From positions 1 through 50,341 of the forward strand of contig NZ_AULI01000020.1 of assembly GCF_000425205.1 (NCBI RefSeq): 50,341 nt of DNA. The letters run 5' to 3'. The translations under genes and the position numbers were made by a program. The notes below the pieces were generated by a model. It was given only the letters and a program-made list of their open reading frames with translations. It was not told the origin of the DNA and searched no databases. Below are positions 15,986 through 24,445 of the stretch, piece after piece (position 1 is the first letter of the stretch; each line of letters opens with the position of its first letter). Source of the stretch: Pontibacillus halophilus JSM 076056 = DSM 19796 (GTDB taxonomy: Bacteria > Bacillota > Bacilli > Bacillales > BH030062).

Positions 15986-17251
15986 TTGGAATATAGAGGA
16001 GATTTAAGTGAAAAAAAGATAAATATATTAATTTATTTCTGCATAGCTGCAAGTGTATTTTTGCCAGTTATGCAGGTATTTATACCTAGTGTGATGTACA
16101 AATCAACTTTTTCATTCTTATTTATTCTTTGGGCATTATATTCACTAAATAATAATAATTATTGGATAAAAAAGAATTTGCACTTGCACTTGTTTGCATT
16201 CTTTATTCTCTTTCAAATATTATTTTATGAATTACTTGGGTTTAGTGATATAAATTTAATAAATTTAGTACCCACAATATTTTTTATTGTGAGTGCATAT
16301 GTAGGTTATTTTTATTTAAACTTAAACGACCAAGATGTGGATAAAAGTGTGATAAAGATAACAACAATCTTAGTCATAATTACATCCATCACAACAATAT
16401 GGGGGTTAATGAGATATCCTAATGCTGTGAGAAGCTTGACAAGTACTTCTCAGGATAAAGATATGCAGCAAACACTGTATGCCATGAATATAAGTAGTTT
16501 TGATTTCACTTATTCCTTAGTGATTGTTCTTCCTTTACTGTTTATAATGTTGCTAACAAGAACTAAAAAGTACTATCCGATATGGGAAAAATTTATTGTT
16601 TTCTGTATTTCGTTATTGTTTCTAGTGGTTATATTTAATTCGAAGTTTCTAATATCATATATACTTCTTGGGATGTCGTTCTTAGTAAGTTTATTCTCAG
16701 TAATACGGAATACGTTCTTTTCTGCAATATTAATTACTATAAGTAGTATTCTAATTTTATTTATATCCCCAACATTAATAGTTTTCATGCTAGATATTAT
16801 TAGTAATAACACTGACTCATTGTTGATTATTAATAAAATCGCAACAGTGAAACAAATAATTGAAAGTGGTTATAACCTCTCATTAATAGGGAGTAGATAC
16901 GATTATTTTTTATTAAGCTTTAGTTCTTTTGTGGACTCACCTATATTTGGTGTAGGAGCTTATTATAAAGACGAGTATACTTTAATTGGAGGTCACTCAC
17001 AGTTAATGGATGACTTGGCTAGATATGGTATTGTTGGTTTCGTATTATACATGGGGTTAATGATTGGTTTTATAAGGAATAATATCAACAAACTAAGACA
17101 TTATAAAATAAAAAACGCAATGTTTTACTCTTATGTGATTTTCTTTCTACTAAACTTTTTAAATCCTGCAAGAAGCTTCATTTTCAGTCTACTATTTTTT
17201 ATACTTATACCCGCATTAGGTAGGTATGTTGATAAAAAATTCCATTACTAA
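15986..17251 (+). CDS. Polysaccharide polymerase-like integral membrane protein (Wzy-like)
   Basis: A 421-residue protein with about ten to twelve hydrophobic helices and a large outside loop near residues 300-345 that contains GVGAYYKDEYTLIGGHSQLMDDLARYG. The G-H-S motif in such a loop is usual in O-antigen polymerase/ligase family proteins. As the only such protein in the cluster it is the likely repeat-unit polymerase. The TTG start at 15986 has only a moderate site (AAGGTG); an AGGAG further in leads to a GTG in another frame that stops at once. Confidence 0.75.
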   Translation: MEYRGDLSEKKINILIYFCIAASVFLPVMQVFIPSVMYKSTFSFLFILWALYSLNNNNYWIKKNLHLHLFAFFILFQILFYELLGFSDINLINLVPTIFFIVSAYVGYFYLNLNDQDVDKSVIKITTILVIITSITTIWGLMRYPNAVRSLTSTSQDKDMQQTLYAMNISSFDFTYSLVIVLPLLFIMLLTRTKKYYPIWEKFIVFCISLLFLVVIFNSKFLISYILLGMSFLVSLFSVIRNTFFSAILITISSILILFISPTLIVFMLDIISNNTDSLLIINKIATVKQIIESGYNLSLIGSRYDYFLLSFSSFVDSPIFGVGAYYKDEYTLIGGHSQLMDDLARYGIVGFVLYMGLMIGFIRNNINKLRHYKIKNAMFYSYVIFFLLNFLNPARSFIFSLLFFILIPALGRYVDKKFHY

Positions 17252-17279
17252 ACTAATATTAAAGCAGAGGTAAAAAAAT

Positions 17280-18326
17280 ATGAATAAAAGAATTGGTGTT
17301 TGTGGGTCATTGGCCTTTCATACTAATCAAATAGACGGACAAACAATTAAAACAAAAAATGTTTATGATGAATTGATTAAATATAATCAATTCAGCCGTA
17401 TATTCACAACAGATACTTTTGGGTGGAGAAAGAATCCTGTTAAATTGTTGATCAATGCAGTATTAATGTTCTTTAAATCTGATATTCTGATAATTCTTCC
17501 AGGGAAAAATGGTTTGGGTGTCTTTATAAGGTTATTTGTATGGTTAAACTTATTTAGTAAGAAGAATATTCGTTACATTGTTATAGGTGGATGGTTAAGT
17601 GAATACATAGACCAAAACCCAGGGATATCTAAGTATCTTAATAAATTAAATGGAATTTATGTAGAATCCTTGAAAATGAAGAGCGATTTAGAAACAAGAG
17701 ATATAAAAAACGTTAAACATATGCCTAACTTTAAGCGCTTAGATAAAACACATATTATAGACTACAACACAAGACAAGGTCCACCATATCGGTTTTGCAC
17801 TTTCTCGAGGGTAACCAAAAGTAAAGGGATTGAGGAGGCAATTAAAGCAGTAACTGCAATGAATTTTGAATATGGGTATGACTTAATTAATCTGGATATT
17901 TATGGTCCTGTAGATCCCCAATTCAAAGAGAGAATGGAGGATTTAATCAAGGTATCAAATGCTTCAGTTAAATACAAAGGAACTGTTGATCATAACGCTA
18001 CTCCTAAGACGTTACAGCGCTATAAAAGCTTGTTATTTCCAACCTTTTACGAAGGAGAGGGGTTTCCTGGAACATTTATAGATGCATTTAATGTAGGACT
18101 GCCAGTAATAGCTTCAGACTGGAAATATAACAATGAGATTATCCAAGATGAGGTTAATGGATTACTCTTTCCTGTAAACGATGTTAAATCCTTACAGAGT
18201 AAGATTATTAAGCTAATTGAACTTAATAATGAAGATTACAAGATCATATGTGAGAATGCTCTAAGTACATCTGATCTTTATAGAGCAGAAGTAGTGATAC
18301 ATAAGTTTGTTGAAGATCTTCTTTAG
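17280..18326 (+). CDS. Glycosyltransferase family 4
   Basis: A 348-residue GT-B protein. The N-terminal motif GSLAFHTNQIDGQTIKT, the middle FCTFSRVTKSKGIEEAI and the donor-site block FPTFYEGEGFPGTFIDAFN support a retaining transferase of the GT4 clan. The glutamate pair in EGEGFPG corresponds to the EX7E donor motif. It is preceded by AGAGG; part of the AT-rich variable section. Confidence 0.8.
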   Translation: MNKRIGVCGSLAFHTNQIDGQTIKTKNVYDELIKYNQFSRIFTTDTFGWRKNPVKLLINAVLMFFKSDILIILPGKNGLGVFIRLFVWLNLFSKKNIRYIVIGGWLSEYIDQNPGISKYLNKLNGIYVESLKMKSDLETRDIKNVKHMPNFKRLDKTHIIDYNTRQGPPYRFCTFSRVTKSKGIEEAIKAVTAMNFEYGYDLINLDIYGPVDPQFKERMEDLIKVSNASVKYKGTVDHNATPKTLQRYKSLLFPTFYEGEGFPGTFIDAFNVGLPVIASDWKYNNEIIQDEVNGLLFPVNDVKSLQSKIIKLIELNNEDYKIICENALSTSDLYRAEVVIHKFVEDLL

Positions 18327-18390
18327 TGAATAAAATTGTAGCTTTATAAATGAATAAAGCTTACTTACACTTAAATAAGGGAGTTTTATT

Positions 18391-19527
18391 ATGGATGTCT
18401 TATATATTTTGGATGACCAACTAATTACAGGAGGAGCACAAATCTCAACAAGTATAATAGGGAATCACTTATCAGAAGAGGGACTTAGAATTGGAATAAT
18501 CACTCCAAAATTAAATACGAATTTAATTGAATTGAATCCAAACATTGAGTTATATGAAGTAAGTAAATTCTCAAGGTTCCCAAATGTAAAGCAGCCATTA
18601 AAAATCTTACTCTTAATGAAGGAACTTAGAAGGTTAATTAATTCATTAGAACCTAAAGTAATACATACCCAAATGGTTGGTTCTAGTGTTGCTGTTAGCC
18701 TATTAAAGAAATTTGGTCTCATTCCAAGAGGTACTAAATTAATTTATAGTAATAGAGAACAGTTTGAAAGCTATCATAGAGTTATAAAAACCTTACTAAG
18801 AAATACAGTTGCTAAAGAGTTCAATGTTATTGTTTGCACTACAAACGTAAACGCTAATGACTGGAAAGAGTTTGTTGAAAATGAAAATGTTGTAATAATA
18901 CCAAATACAACAGGGTATTTATATAAAAACTATGACACTGAACAAGAGGTTAGTGTTAAAAAGCAATACAATATAAATATTAATGATATGGTAATAGGAT
19001 TTGTTGGGAGAATGAATGAGGTCAAAAATTGGCCACTAGCAGTTGAAATTAGTCAAAAGTACTTACAACGAAAGAACAGAAAAGTGATATTTGTTATCGG
19101 TGCAAATTCCGAAGGTGAATTCGAAAAGGCAAATGAAATCACGTCAAGTTTAAAAGAAGAGTTTGGCGATAAGTTTGTGTTTTTCATTAATAAAAATCAA
19201 GAAGAAATGAGCAAAATTTATTACCTAATGGATATATTAGTTGTTACTTCTAATATGGAGTCTTTTGGAAGGATGGCAATTGAGGCCATGTCCAGAAAAT
19301 GTGCTGTACTCTCAAGAGATGTTGGTGGGTTAACCGAAGTAGTTGAAAGAAAAAGTAATTTACTAGAGGCTAATAGTATAAGTTTTATAAATATGTTAGA
19401 TAAATATTATCGTAATCCAGACTTACTAAAAAAAGATAAAGAATGGTTTTATGATAAGTATGATAAGAAATATTCTTCAAAACAGCATTTTAAATTATAT
19501 AATGAACTCTATGAGAGGTTTCTTTAG
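18391..19527 (+). CDS. Glycosyltransferase family 4
   Basis: A 378-residue GT-B protein with an N-terminal GGAQISTSIIGNHL motif, IGFVGRMNEVKNW in the linker and the donor block SNMESFGRMAIEAMSRKCAVLS. The gene has its own ribosome site (AAGGGAG) and is separated from the previous gene by 64 bp. The acceptor sugar cannot be inferred. Confidence 0.8.
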   Translation: MDVLYILDDQLITGGAQISTSIIGNHLSEEGLRIGIITPKLNTNLIELNPNIELYEVSKFSRFPNVKQPLKILLLMKELRRLINSLEPKVIHTQMVGSSVAVSLLKKFGLIPRGTKLIYSNREQFESYHRVIKTLLRNTVAKEFNVIVCTTNVNANDWKEFVENENVVIIPNTTGYLYKNYDTEQEVSVKKQYNININDMVIGFVGRMNEVKNWPLAVEISQKYLQRKNRKVIFVIGANSEGEFEKANEITSSLKEEFGDKFVFFINKNQEEMSKIYYLMDILVVTSNMESFGRMAIEAMSRKCAVLSRDVGGLTEVVERKSNLLEANSISFINMLDKYYRNPDLLKKDKEWFYDKYDKKYSSKQHFKLYNELYERFL

Positions 19528-19586
19528 TAGTTGTTTGACTATGAAGGCTCTTATAATGAGTAAATTTATACTAGTGAGGTAGTTAC

Positions 19587-20501
19587 ATGCTCAATCTACT
19601 ATATAGAATAAACTTTAGTGTGAGAAGGTTGAAAGTTTACTTTATCTTGAGTAGTATCGCAAATCTTGTGATTACTACTTTTTATAAATTTAGCTTTAAA
19701 TTTAAGAATAGTGGGGTTAACCATAAAGAGAGAGAAAAGAAAATAATTGTATCCTTAACAACTTTTCCGGGTAGAATTAATGTAGTTTGGATTGCAATAG
19801 AATCACTACTAAGACAATCAGTTAAACCAGACAAAATTATATTATGGCTAGCGGACAGTCAATTCGATAGTATTGAGAGCTTACCAAAACGATTACAGGC
19901 GCAGCAAAGCAGAGGGTTAACCATAAAATTCTGTGAAGATTTAAGGTCACACAAGAAGTATTATTATACATTTAATGACTATCCTAATGATTTAATTATT
20001 ACAGTTGACGATGATGTAATTTACCCCACAAAGACTGTTGAGGTACTAGTAAACACTCATGTAAAGCATCCATATAGTATATGCTGTAATAGAGGACATT
20101 TAATGACCTTGAATAAAGATAACACTTTAAAATCTTATAAGAATTGGGGTTATAATCCACTTGATTTTACTGGACCATCTAAATTTTTGTGCCCAACAGG
20201 GGTAAGTGGAGTACTATATCCCCCGAATTCTGTAAACCAAGAAGTGTTTAACAGAGAAAATATAAGATCCTTATGCTTTTATGCAGATGACCTTTGGTTA
20301 AAGGTAATGTCACTAATGAACAACACACAAGTTGTTAAAACTAAAGATTTTCCACACTATCTATTTACAATTAGTACAAGCCAAAAAGAATCACTAGGTC
20401 AACTAAATATCGAAAACAACCAAAATGATGAACAGTTAATTAACTTATTACATACTTATGATATTCAACTAAACAATCAATTAATAAAAGATCTAAGTTA
20501 A
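19587..20501 (+). CDS. GT-A glycosyltransferase (GT2-like)
   Basis: A 304-residue protein with a hydrophobic N-terminal segment, IVSLTTFPGRI, and the metal-binding acidic run TVDDDVIYP (about residue 140), typical of an inverting GT-A enzyme. A second acidic motif YADDLWLKV lies about residue 230. It probably works on the cytoplasmic membrane face. The ATG follows GTGAGG. Confidence 0.75.
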   Translation: MLNLLYRINFSVRRLKVYFILSSIANLVITTFYKFSFKFKNSGVNHKEREKKIIVSLTTFPGRINVVWIAIESLLRQSVKPDKIILWLADSQFDSIESLPKRLQAQQSRGLTIKFCEDLRSHKKYYYTFNDYPNDLIITVDDDVIYPTKTVEVLVNTHVKHPYSICCNRGHLMTLNKDNTLKSYKNWGYNPLDFTGPSKFLCPTGVSGVLYPPNSVNQEVFNRENIRSLCFYADDLWLKVMSLMNNTQVVKTKDFPHYLFTISTSQKESLGQLNIENNQNDEQLINLLHTYDIQLNNQLIKDLS

Positions 20502-20573
20502 GTTACTCGCTTTAAATATATGTAATAACTTATGTCTTTATTATTAGAAAGATAAGGAATGAGGATTAAATAA

Positions 20574-22040
20574 ATGTCATTAACTGAAAAAGCTATTAGT
20601 GGAGCCAAGTGGACGACTACTTCTACTTTTGTGGTAATTATTGTACAATTTTTGCAATTATCCATATTGGCAAGGGTTTTAGGTCCAACTGCTATTGGTT
20701 TAATGGGGATGATTATGATTGTATTGGGTTTTGCACACGCCTTCCTAGATATGGGGATTTCGAATGCGATAATTCATAAACAGGATACTACTAAAAAAGA
20801 GTTATCGAGCCTATATTGGTTTAATCTATTTGCAGGTATCTTAATTTTCGTGACTATAATAACTATAACCCCACTCATTGTTACTTTTTTTCAAGAGCCT
20901 CAATTACAGAGTTTGATATATTGGGCTTCTTTGATTTTTTTAATAACTCCTTTCGGTCAACAATTTCAGGCTCTTGCACAAAAGAATTTAAAATTTGACA
21001 CTCTTTCAAAAATAGAAATGGGTTCAATAATAACGGGTAGTATATTTACTGTTAGTTGTGCTTTCTTTGGATTTGGAGTTTTAAGTATCGTTTGGGGCCA
21101 ATTGATTACTGCAGTATTTAGGACATTAAATTTAGTGATTTTAGGTTGGAATAAATGGAGGCCGTCTTTTCATTTCGCTAAAAGAGATCTTAATGATTAT
21201 TTAAAGTTCGGTTTGTATCAGGTAGGGGACAGAACTGTAAACTTTTTTAACTCTAACTTTGATTATATGATTATTGGTAAATTTTTGGGTCCTGAAGCAT
21301 TAGGTTATTATACTCTAGCTTACAACATAATAATATTACCGATATCGAAATTAAATCCAATTATTACAAGAGTTGCATTTCCGGTTTTTGCTAAAATACA
21401 ATCAGATACAATTAAATTAAAAACGGGTTATTTAAAAGTTATTAATCTTTTATCTCTTGTTAATTTCCCTATTTTTTTCGGTATAGGAGTTACTGCTAGT
21501 ATGTTCGTACCTTTATTTTTTGGAGATGGATGGGCACCTACAATAATACTAATACAGATATTAGCTGGAGTTGGGTTACTGAGGTCTGTTAGCAATCCTA
21601 TAGGCTCCTTATTATATGCAAAAGGTAGAGCAGACTTAGGCTTTAAATGGAACCTATTTAAGACAATAAGTTTAGTACCAGGTTTAATTTTAGGGCAGTA
21701 TTTAGGGAACATCTATGGAGTAGCTATAGCAATGTTAGTATTACAAATAATTTTTAGTTCGCTCCTATATGTGATAATAATAAGAAAGTTGCTGGGGAAT
21801 TGCTTTAAAGAATACTTTAGAAGCATAATACCCTCTCTTTGGATTAGTGTTGTGATGGCATCTATACTGATTCTAATTAACAATACAATTAAAATTGAAA
21901 GTTTAGGTTGGCTTATATTTACAGTTGTTTTGGGGGGCTTCATTTATATATCTTTATTGATGATTTTTGAAAGGAAAATCGTAACTAATTTAAAAAATCT
22001 CTTTATCAAGAGAGGTAGAGATCAAAAATTCAGCACTTAA
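20574..22040 (+). CDS. MOP-family polysaccharide flippase (Wzx/TuaB-like)
   Basis: A 488-residue protein with about 12-14 membrane segments. Its N-terminus (AISGAKWTTTSTFVV...ILARVLGP) and GLMGMIMIVLGFAH are typical of the MOP exporter superfamily. It would move the lipid-linked repeat unit to the outer face. It is the last gene of the cluster, followed by a terminator. With the Wzy-like protein it indicates a Wzx/Wzy-type pathway; no Wzz or tyrosine-kinase genes are present here. Confidence 0.85.
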   Translation: MSLTEKAISGAKWTTTSTFVVIIVQFLQLSILARVLGPTAIGLMGMIMIVLGFAHAFLDMGISNAIIHKQDTTKKELSSLYWFNLFAGILIFVTIITITPLIVTFFQEPQLQSLIYWASLIFLITPFGQQFQALAQKNLKFDTLSKIEMGSIITGSIFTVSCAFFGFGVLSIVWGQLITAVFRTLNLVILGWNKWRPSFHFAKRDLNDYLKFGLYQVGDRTVNFFNSNFDYMIIGKFLGPEALGYYTLAYNIIILPISKLNPIITRVAFPVFAKIQSDTIKLKTGYLKVINLLSLVNFPIFFGIGVTASMFVPLFFGDGWAPTIILIQILAGVGLLRSVSNPIGSLLYAKGRADLGFKWNLFKTISLVPGLILGQYLGNIYGVAIAMLVLQIIFSSLLYVIIIRKLLGNCFKEYFRSIIPSLWISVVMASILILINNTIKIESLGWLIFTVVLGGFIYISLLMIFERKIVTNLKNLFIKRGRDQKFST

Positions 22041-22051
22041 TACAACAGCTT

Positions 22052-22091
22052 ACCCAAGAGACTAAGTGTTTATTTACTTATCCTCTTGGGT
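22052..22091. terminator. Bidirectional terminator, flippase / ROK repressor
   Basis: ACCCAAGAG (22052-22060) pairs with CTCTTGGGT (22083-22091), with further weak pairing inside. It lies between convergent genes and serves both. Confidence 0.75.
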
Positions 22092-22098
22092 GTTTCTA

Positions 22099-23262
22099 TT
22101 AATATTGATACCCATACCCCGAAAAATCCAAAGTCTTCACCTCATAATAATCCTTCAACACAATCATAGCCCCACCCAACGAACAAGCCTGCCTTCCAAG
22201 CGAAGAAGAAACCAGCTGCTCATAGTCATTGATCCTCGACGTGAGTCTTTCCTCTACTTGCTTCAATAATAGCGGATGGTGATGAATAAACTCACTATTC
22301 ACAATCACCGTTTGCGGGTTAAAGATGTTAATCACATTGTTCAATCCCACTGCAACGTAGTCCACATATTCATCGATGGCTTCTCTGTATTCTTCCTCAA
22401 GATCTTCAATCTTTAACTCGTTTAAATTCACATCTTCTATCCCTAGTGCACTGACCTTTCGCTTCAAACTCTTCTCCGATGCATACCGTTCCCAGCAGCC
22501 TTTATTCCCGCATGGGCAGGGGAGGCCGTTTCGTTGAACGATCATATGGCCAATTTCTCCTGCGAAGCCCCGGGTTCCTCGGTTAATGGTGTTATCTTCT
22601 AAGATTCCTAATCCGATCCCTGAATACATCGTTACGCATAGTAGGTTCTCGCTCGGGTGCTGGAGTACTTGTTCGGCGTAGACGCTAAGGTTGGCGTTGT
22701 TGTCGATATAGACGGGCACGTCGTAGCGGTCTTCCATTTGTTGTTTGATGTCTGGGGCGGCCCAGCTTTGTTTGGGGGTGAAGACGACTTTGTGTTCGTT
22801 GTCGACGATGCCGTGTACGCCTAGGCCAATCCCAACCAGTTGATGGGGGGTAAATTGACTGCTGTGCGTTTCGATGATGTGATCGATTTCGTGTAAGATG
22901 TTGTCCATTGTCTCTTGGTTGCTGCTGCAGCTTTGTAGGTGATAGGTCTGTATTGGTTTCCCTAATAGGTCGGTTACTTGTACTAGTGTGACGGGGGCGT
23001 CGATATCAATTCCTAGCGTGAATCCGGATTCTGCGTTCATTCGGATGAGGATTGGTTTTCGACCGCCGTTTGATACGTCTGATGGTTTTTCTACGATTAG
23101 TCCTTCTTCCAACATCCGGTTCACTTGGGCAGATACGGTTGAGCGGTTGAGCCCTGTGAGGCGGGATAGCTCAATTCGGGAGATTTCTCCTTTTTCAATA
23201 ATCTGTTCGATAAGCAGTCTTCGGTTCAATACGCGGATGTAGGAGGCATCTCCTGTACTCAT
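22099..23262 (-). CDS. ROK-family transcriptional repressor (XylR-like)
   Basis: A 387-residue regulator with an N-terminal winged helix (ISRIELSRLTGLNRSTVSAQV, residues about 24-44) and a ROK sugar-binding domain. The ROK zinc motif CPCGNKGCWERYASE is complete. It is divergent from the glucuronide operon, with a XylR-type palindrome in the shared control region, so it most likely represses that operon and is released by a glucuronide or uronate. The ATG follows AAAGGGG. The inducer is inference. Confidence 0.85.
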   Translation of the reverse strand: MSTGDASYIRVLNRRLLIEQIIEKGEISRIELSRLTGLNRSTVSAQVNRMLEEGLIVEKPSDVSNGGRKPILIRMNAESGFTLGIDIDAPVTLVQVTDLLGKPIQTYHLQSCSSNQETMDNILHEIDHIIETHSSQFTPHQLVGIGLGVHGIVDNEHKVVFTPKQSWAAPDIKQQMEDRYDVPVYIDNNANLSVYAEQVLQHPSENLLCVTMYSGIGLGILEDNTINRGTRGFAGEIGHMIVQRNGLPCPCGNKGCWERYASEKSLKRKVSALGIEDVNLNELKIEDLEEEYREAIDEYVDYVAVGLNNVINIFNPQTVIVNSEFIHHHPLLLKQVEERLTSRINDYEQLVSSSLGRQACSLGGAMIVLKDYYEVKTLDFSGYGYQY

Positions 23263-23313
23263 TCATGAAACCCCTTTCAAAAAACTCTTGATATTCTGAC
23301 ATCTTGCTTATAT

Positions 23314-23319
23314 TATAAT
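23314..23319 (+). promoter_or_regulatory. -10 element of the glucuronide operon
   Basis: A perfect TATAAT. No good -35 stands at 17 bases; TTGATA (23288-23293) is 20 bases away. Start of transcription is expected near 23326, on top of the operator. Confidence 0.5.
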
Positions 23320-23325
23320 ACTAAC

Positions 23326-23352
23326 AGTTTGTTGGGTAAACAAACAAACTAA
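23326..23352. promoter_or_regulatory. ROK (XylR-type) operator
   Basis: The inverted repeat GTTTGTT-gggta-AACAAAC (23327-23345) is followed by a further AACAAACT half site (23343-23350) and AA. The Bacillus XylR operator has the same half site, TTAGTTTGTT paired with AACAAACTAA. It overlaps the expected transcription start and could control both divergent genes. Confidence 0.75.
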
Positions 23353-23355
23353 TTT

Positions 23356-23371
23356 TTGGAAACGAAAACAA
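23356..23371 (+). promoter_or_regulatory. CcpA catabolite-repression site (cre)
   Basis: TTGGAAACGAAAACAA matches the published Bacillus cre consensus WTGNNARCGNWWWCAW at every position. It lies about 30 bp downstream of the expected start, where CcpA would block the polymerase. The operon should therefore be off in the presence of glucose. Confidence 0.75.
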
Positions 23372-23396
23372 GGAAGTGGGAAGGGGATTTTCAAAC

Positions 23397-24407
23397 ATGA
23401 AGAAGTGGTTGGGAGCTTTGATGATGGTCACCTTGAGCTTTGGGTTGCTTGTCGGTTGTGGGAATGAAGATTCAGAAGCGAGTGGGAAAGGTGATGAGGC
23501 TTCATCTGGTAAGGAATTGAAGCTTGCGCACAACTTATCTGAAGATCACGCGGTTCATAAGGCGCTTGTGAAGTTCAAAGAAGGGGTCGAAGAGAAGACG
23601 GACATGTCGGTGAAGATTTTTGCGAATGGGGTTCTTGGTAGTGAGAAGGAAGTGTTGGAGCAGTTACAGAGCGGTGCAGTAGATATGACAAAGGTAAGTG
23701 CTGGCGCGCTTGAGAGCTTCTCAGATGAATATTCCGTGTTCTCGCTTCCTTACATTTTCGAGAGCAAGGAGCATTACCATAAAGTGATGGGGTCTGATAT
23801 TGTTCAGGGAATCTATCAGTCTACTGAGGATAAAGGGTTTCGGGGCTTAACGTATTTCGACGCTGGTGCACGTAGCTTCTATACGAAAGACACGCAAATT
23901 GAAACGCCGAGTGATCTGGATGGGTTGAAGATTCGTGTGATGGATAGTCCCACTGCAATCAAGATGGTTGAGCTTATGGGTGGGACACCAACTCCAATGC
24001 CATATGCTGAAATCTATACAGCGTTGCAACAAGGGGTTGTTGATGGTGCGGAGAGTAACCCGACTGCTTTGACGACTGGAAAGCATGGGGAAGTTTCGAA
24101 AGCGTTCTCAAGAAATGAACATACGATGATTCCAGATATTGCAATCATTAGTCAGAAGACGTGGGATAGCCTTTCTGAAGAACAGCAGCAAGCCTTCACA
24201 GAAGCGGCAGAAGAAGCGACGGACTACCATCGTGATGTGTGGAATGAAGCAGTTGCCAAGGCAGAAGAGGAATCGAAGGAAATGGGCGTTACGTTCTATG
24301 AAGTTGACAAGGAGCCGTTTATCGAGGCGGTGCAGCCAATGTTTGAAGAGGCGAAAGAGGACGAGCGGATTGCAGAGATTATAAATGGCATTAAAGAGAT
24401 GAACTAA
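23397..24407 (+). CDS. dctP: TRAP transporter solute-binding lipoprotein (DctP family)
   Basis: A 336-residue extracytoplasmic binding protein with a lipoprotein signal (lipobox LVGC). The family core is clear: GLKIRVMDSP (the ligand-carboxylate Arg, about residue 180), GGTPTPMPYAEIYTALQQGVVDGAESN, and a helical C-terminus. TRAP proteins bind organic acids such as uronates. In this operon the ligand is probably a glucuronide or glucuronate. ATG at 23397 follows AAGGGG and gives a standard signal peptide; GTG at 23376 is in frame. Confidence 0.9.
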   Translation: MKKWLGALMMVTLSFGLLVGCGNEDSEASGKGDEASSGKELKLAHNLSEDHAVHKALVKFKEGVEEKTDMSVKIFANGVLGSEKEVLEQLQSGAVDMTKVSAGALESFSDEYSVFSLPYIFESKEHYHKVMGSDIVQGIYQSTEDKGFRGLTYFDAGARSFYTKDTQIETPSDLDGLKIRVMDSPTAIKMVELMGGTPTPMPYAEIYTALQQGVVDGAESNPTALTTGKHGEVSKAFSRNEHTMIPDIAIISQKTWDSLSEEQQQAFTEAAEEATDYHRDVWNEAVAKAEEESKEMGVTFYEVDKEPFIEAVQPMFEEAKEDERIAEIINGIKEMN

Positions 24408-24445
24408 TACGTACTTTGGAATAGATAACGAGGAGGCGGAGGACA

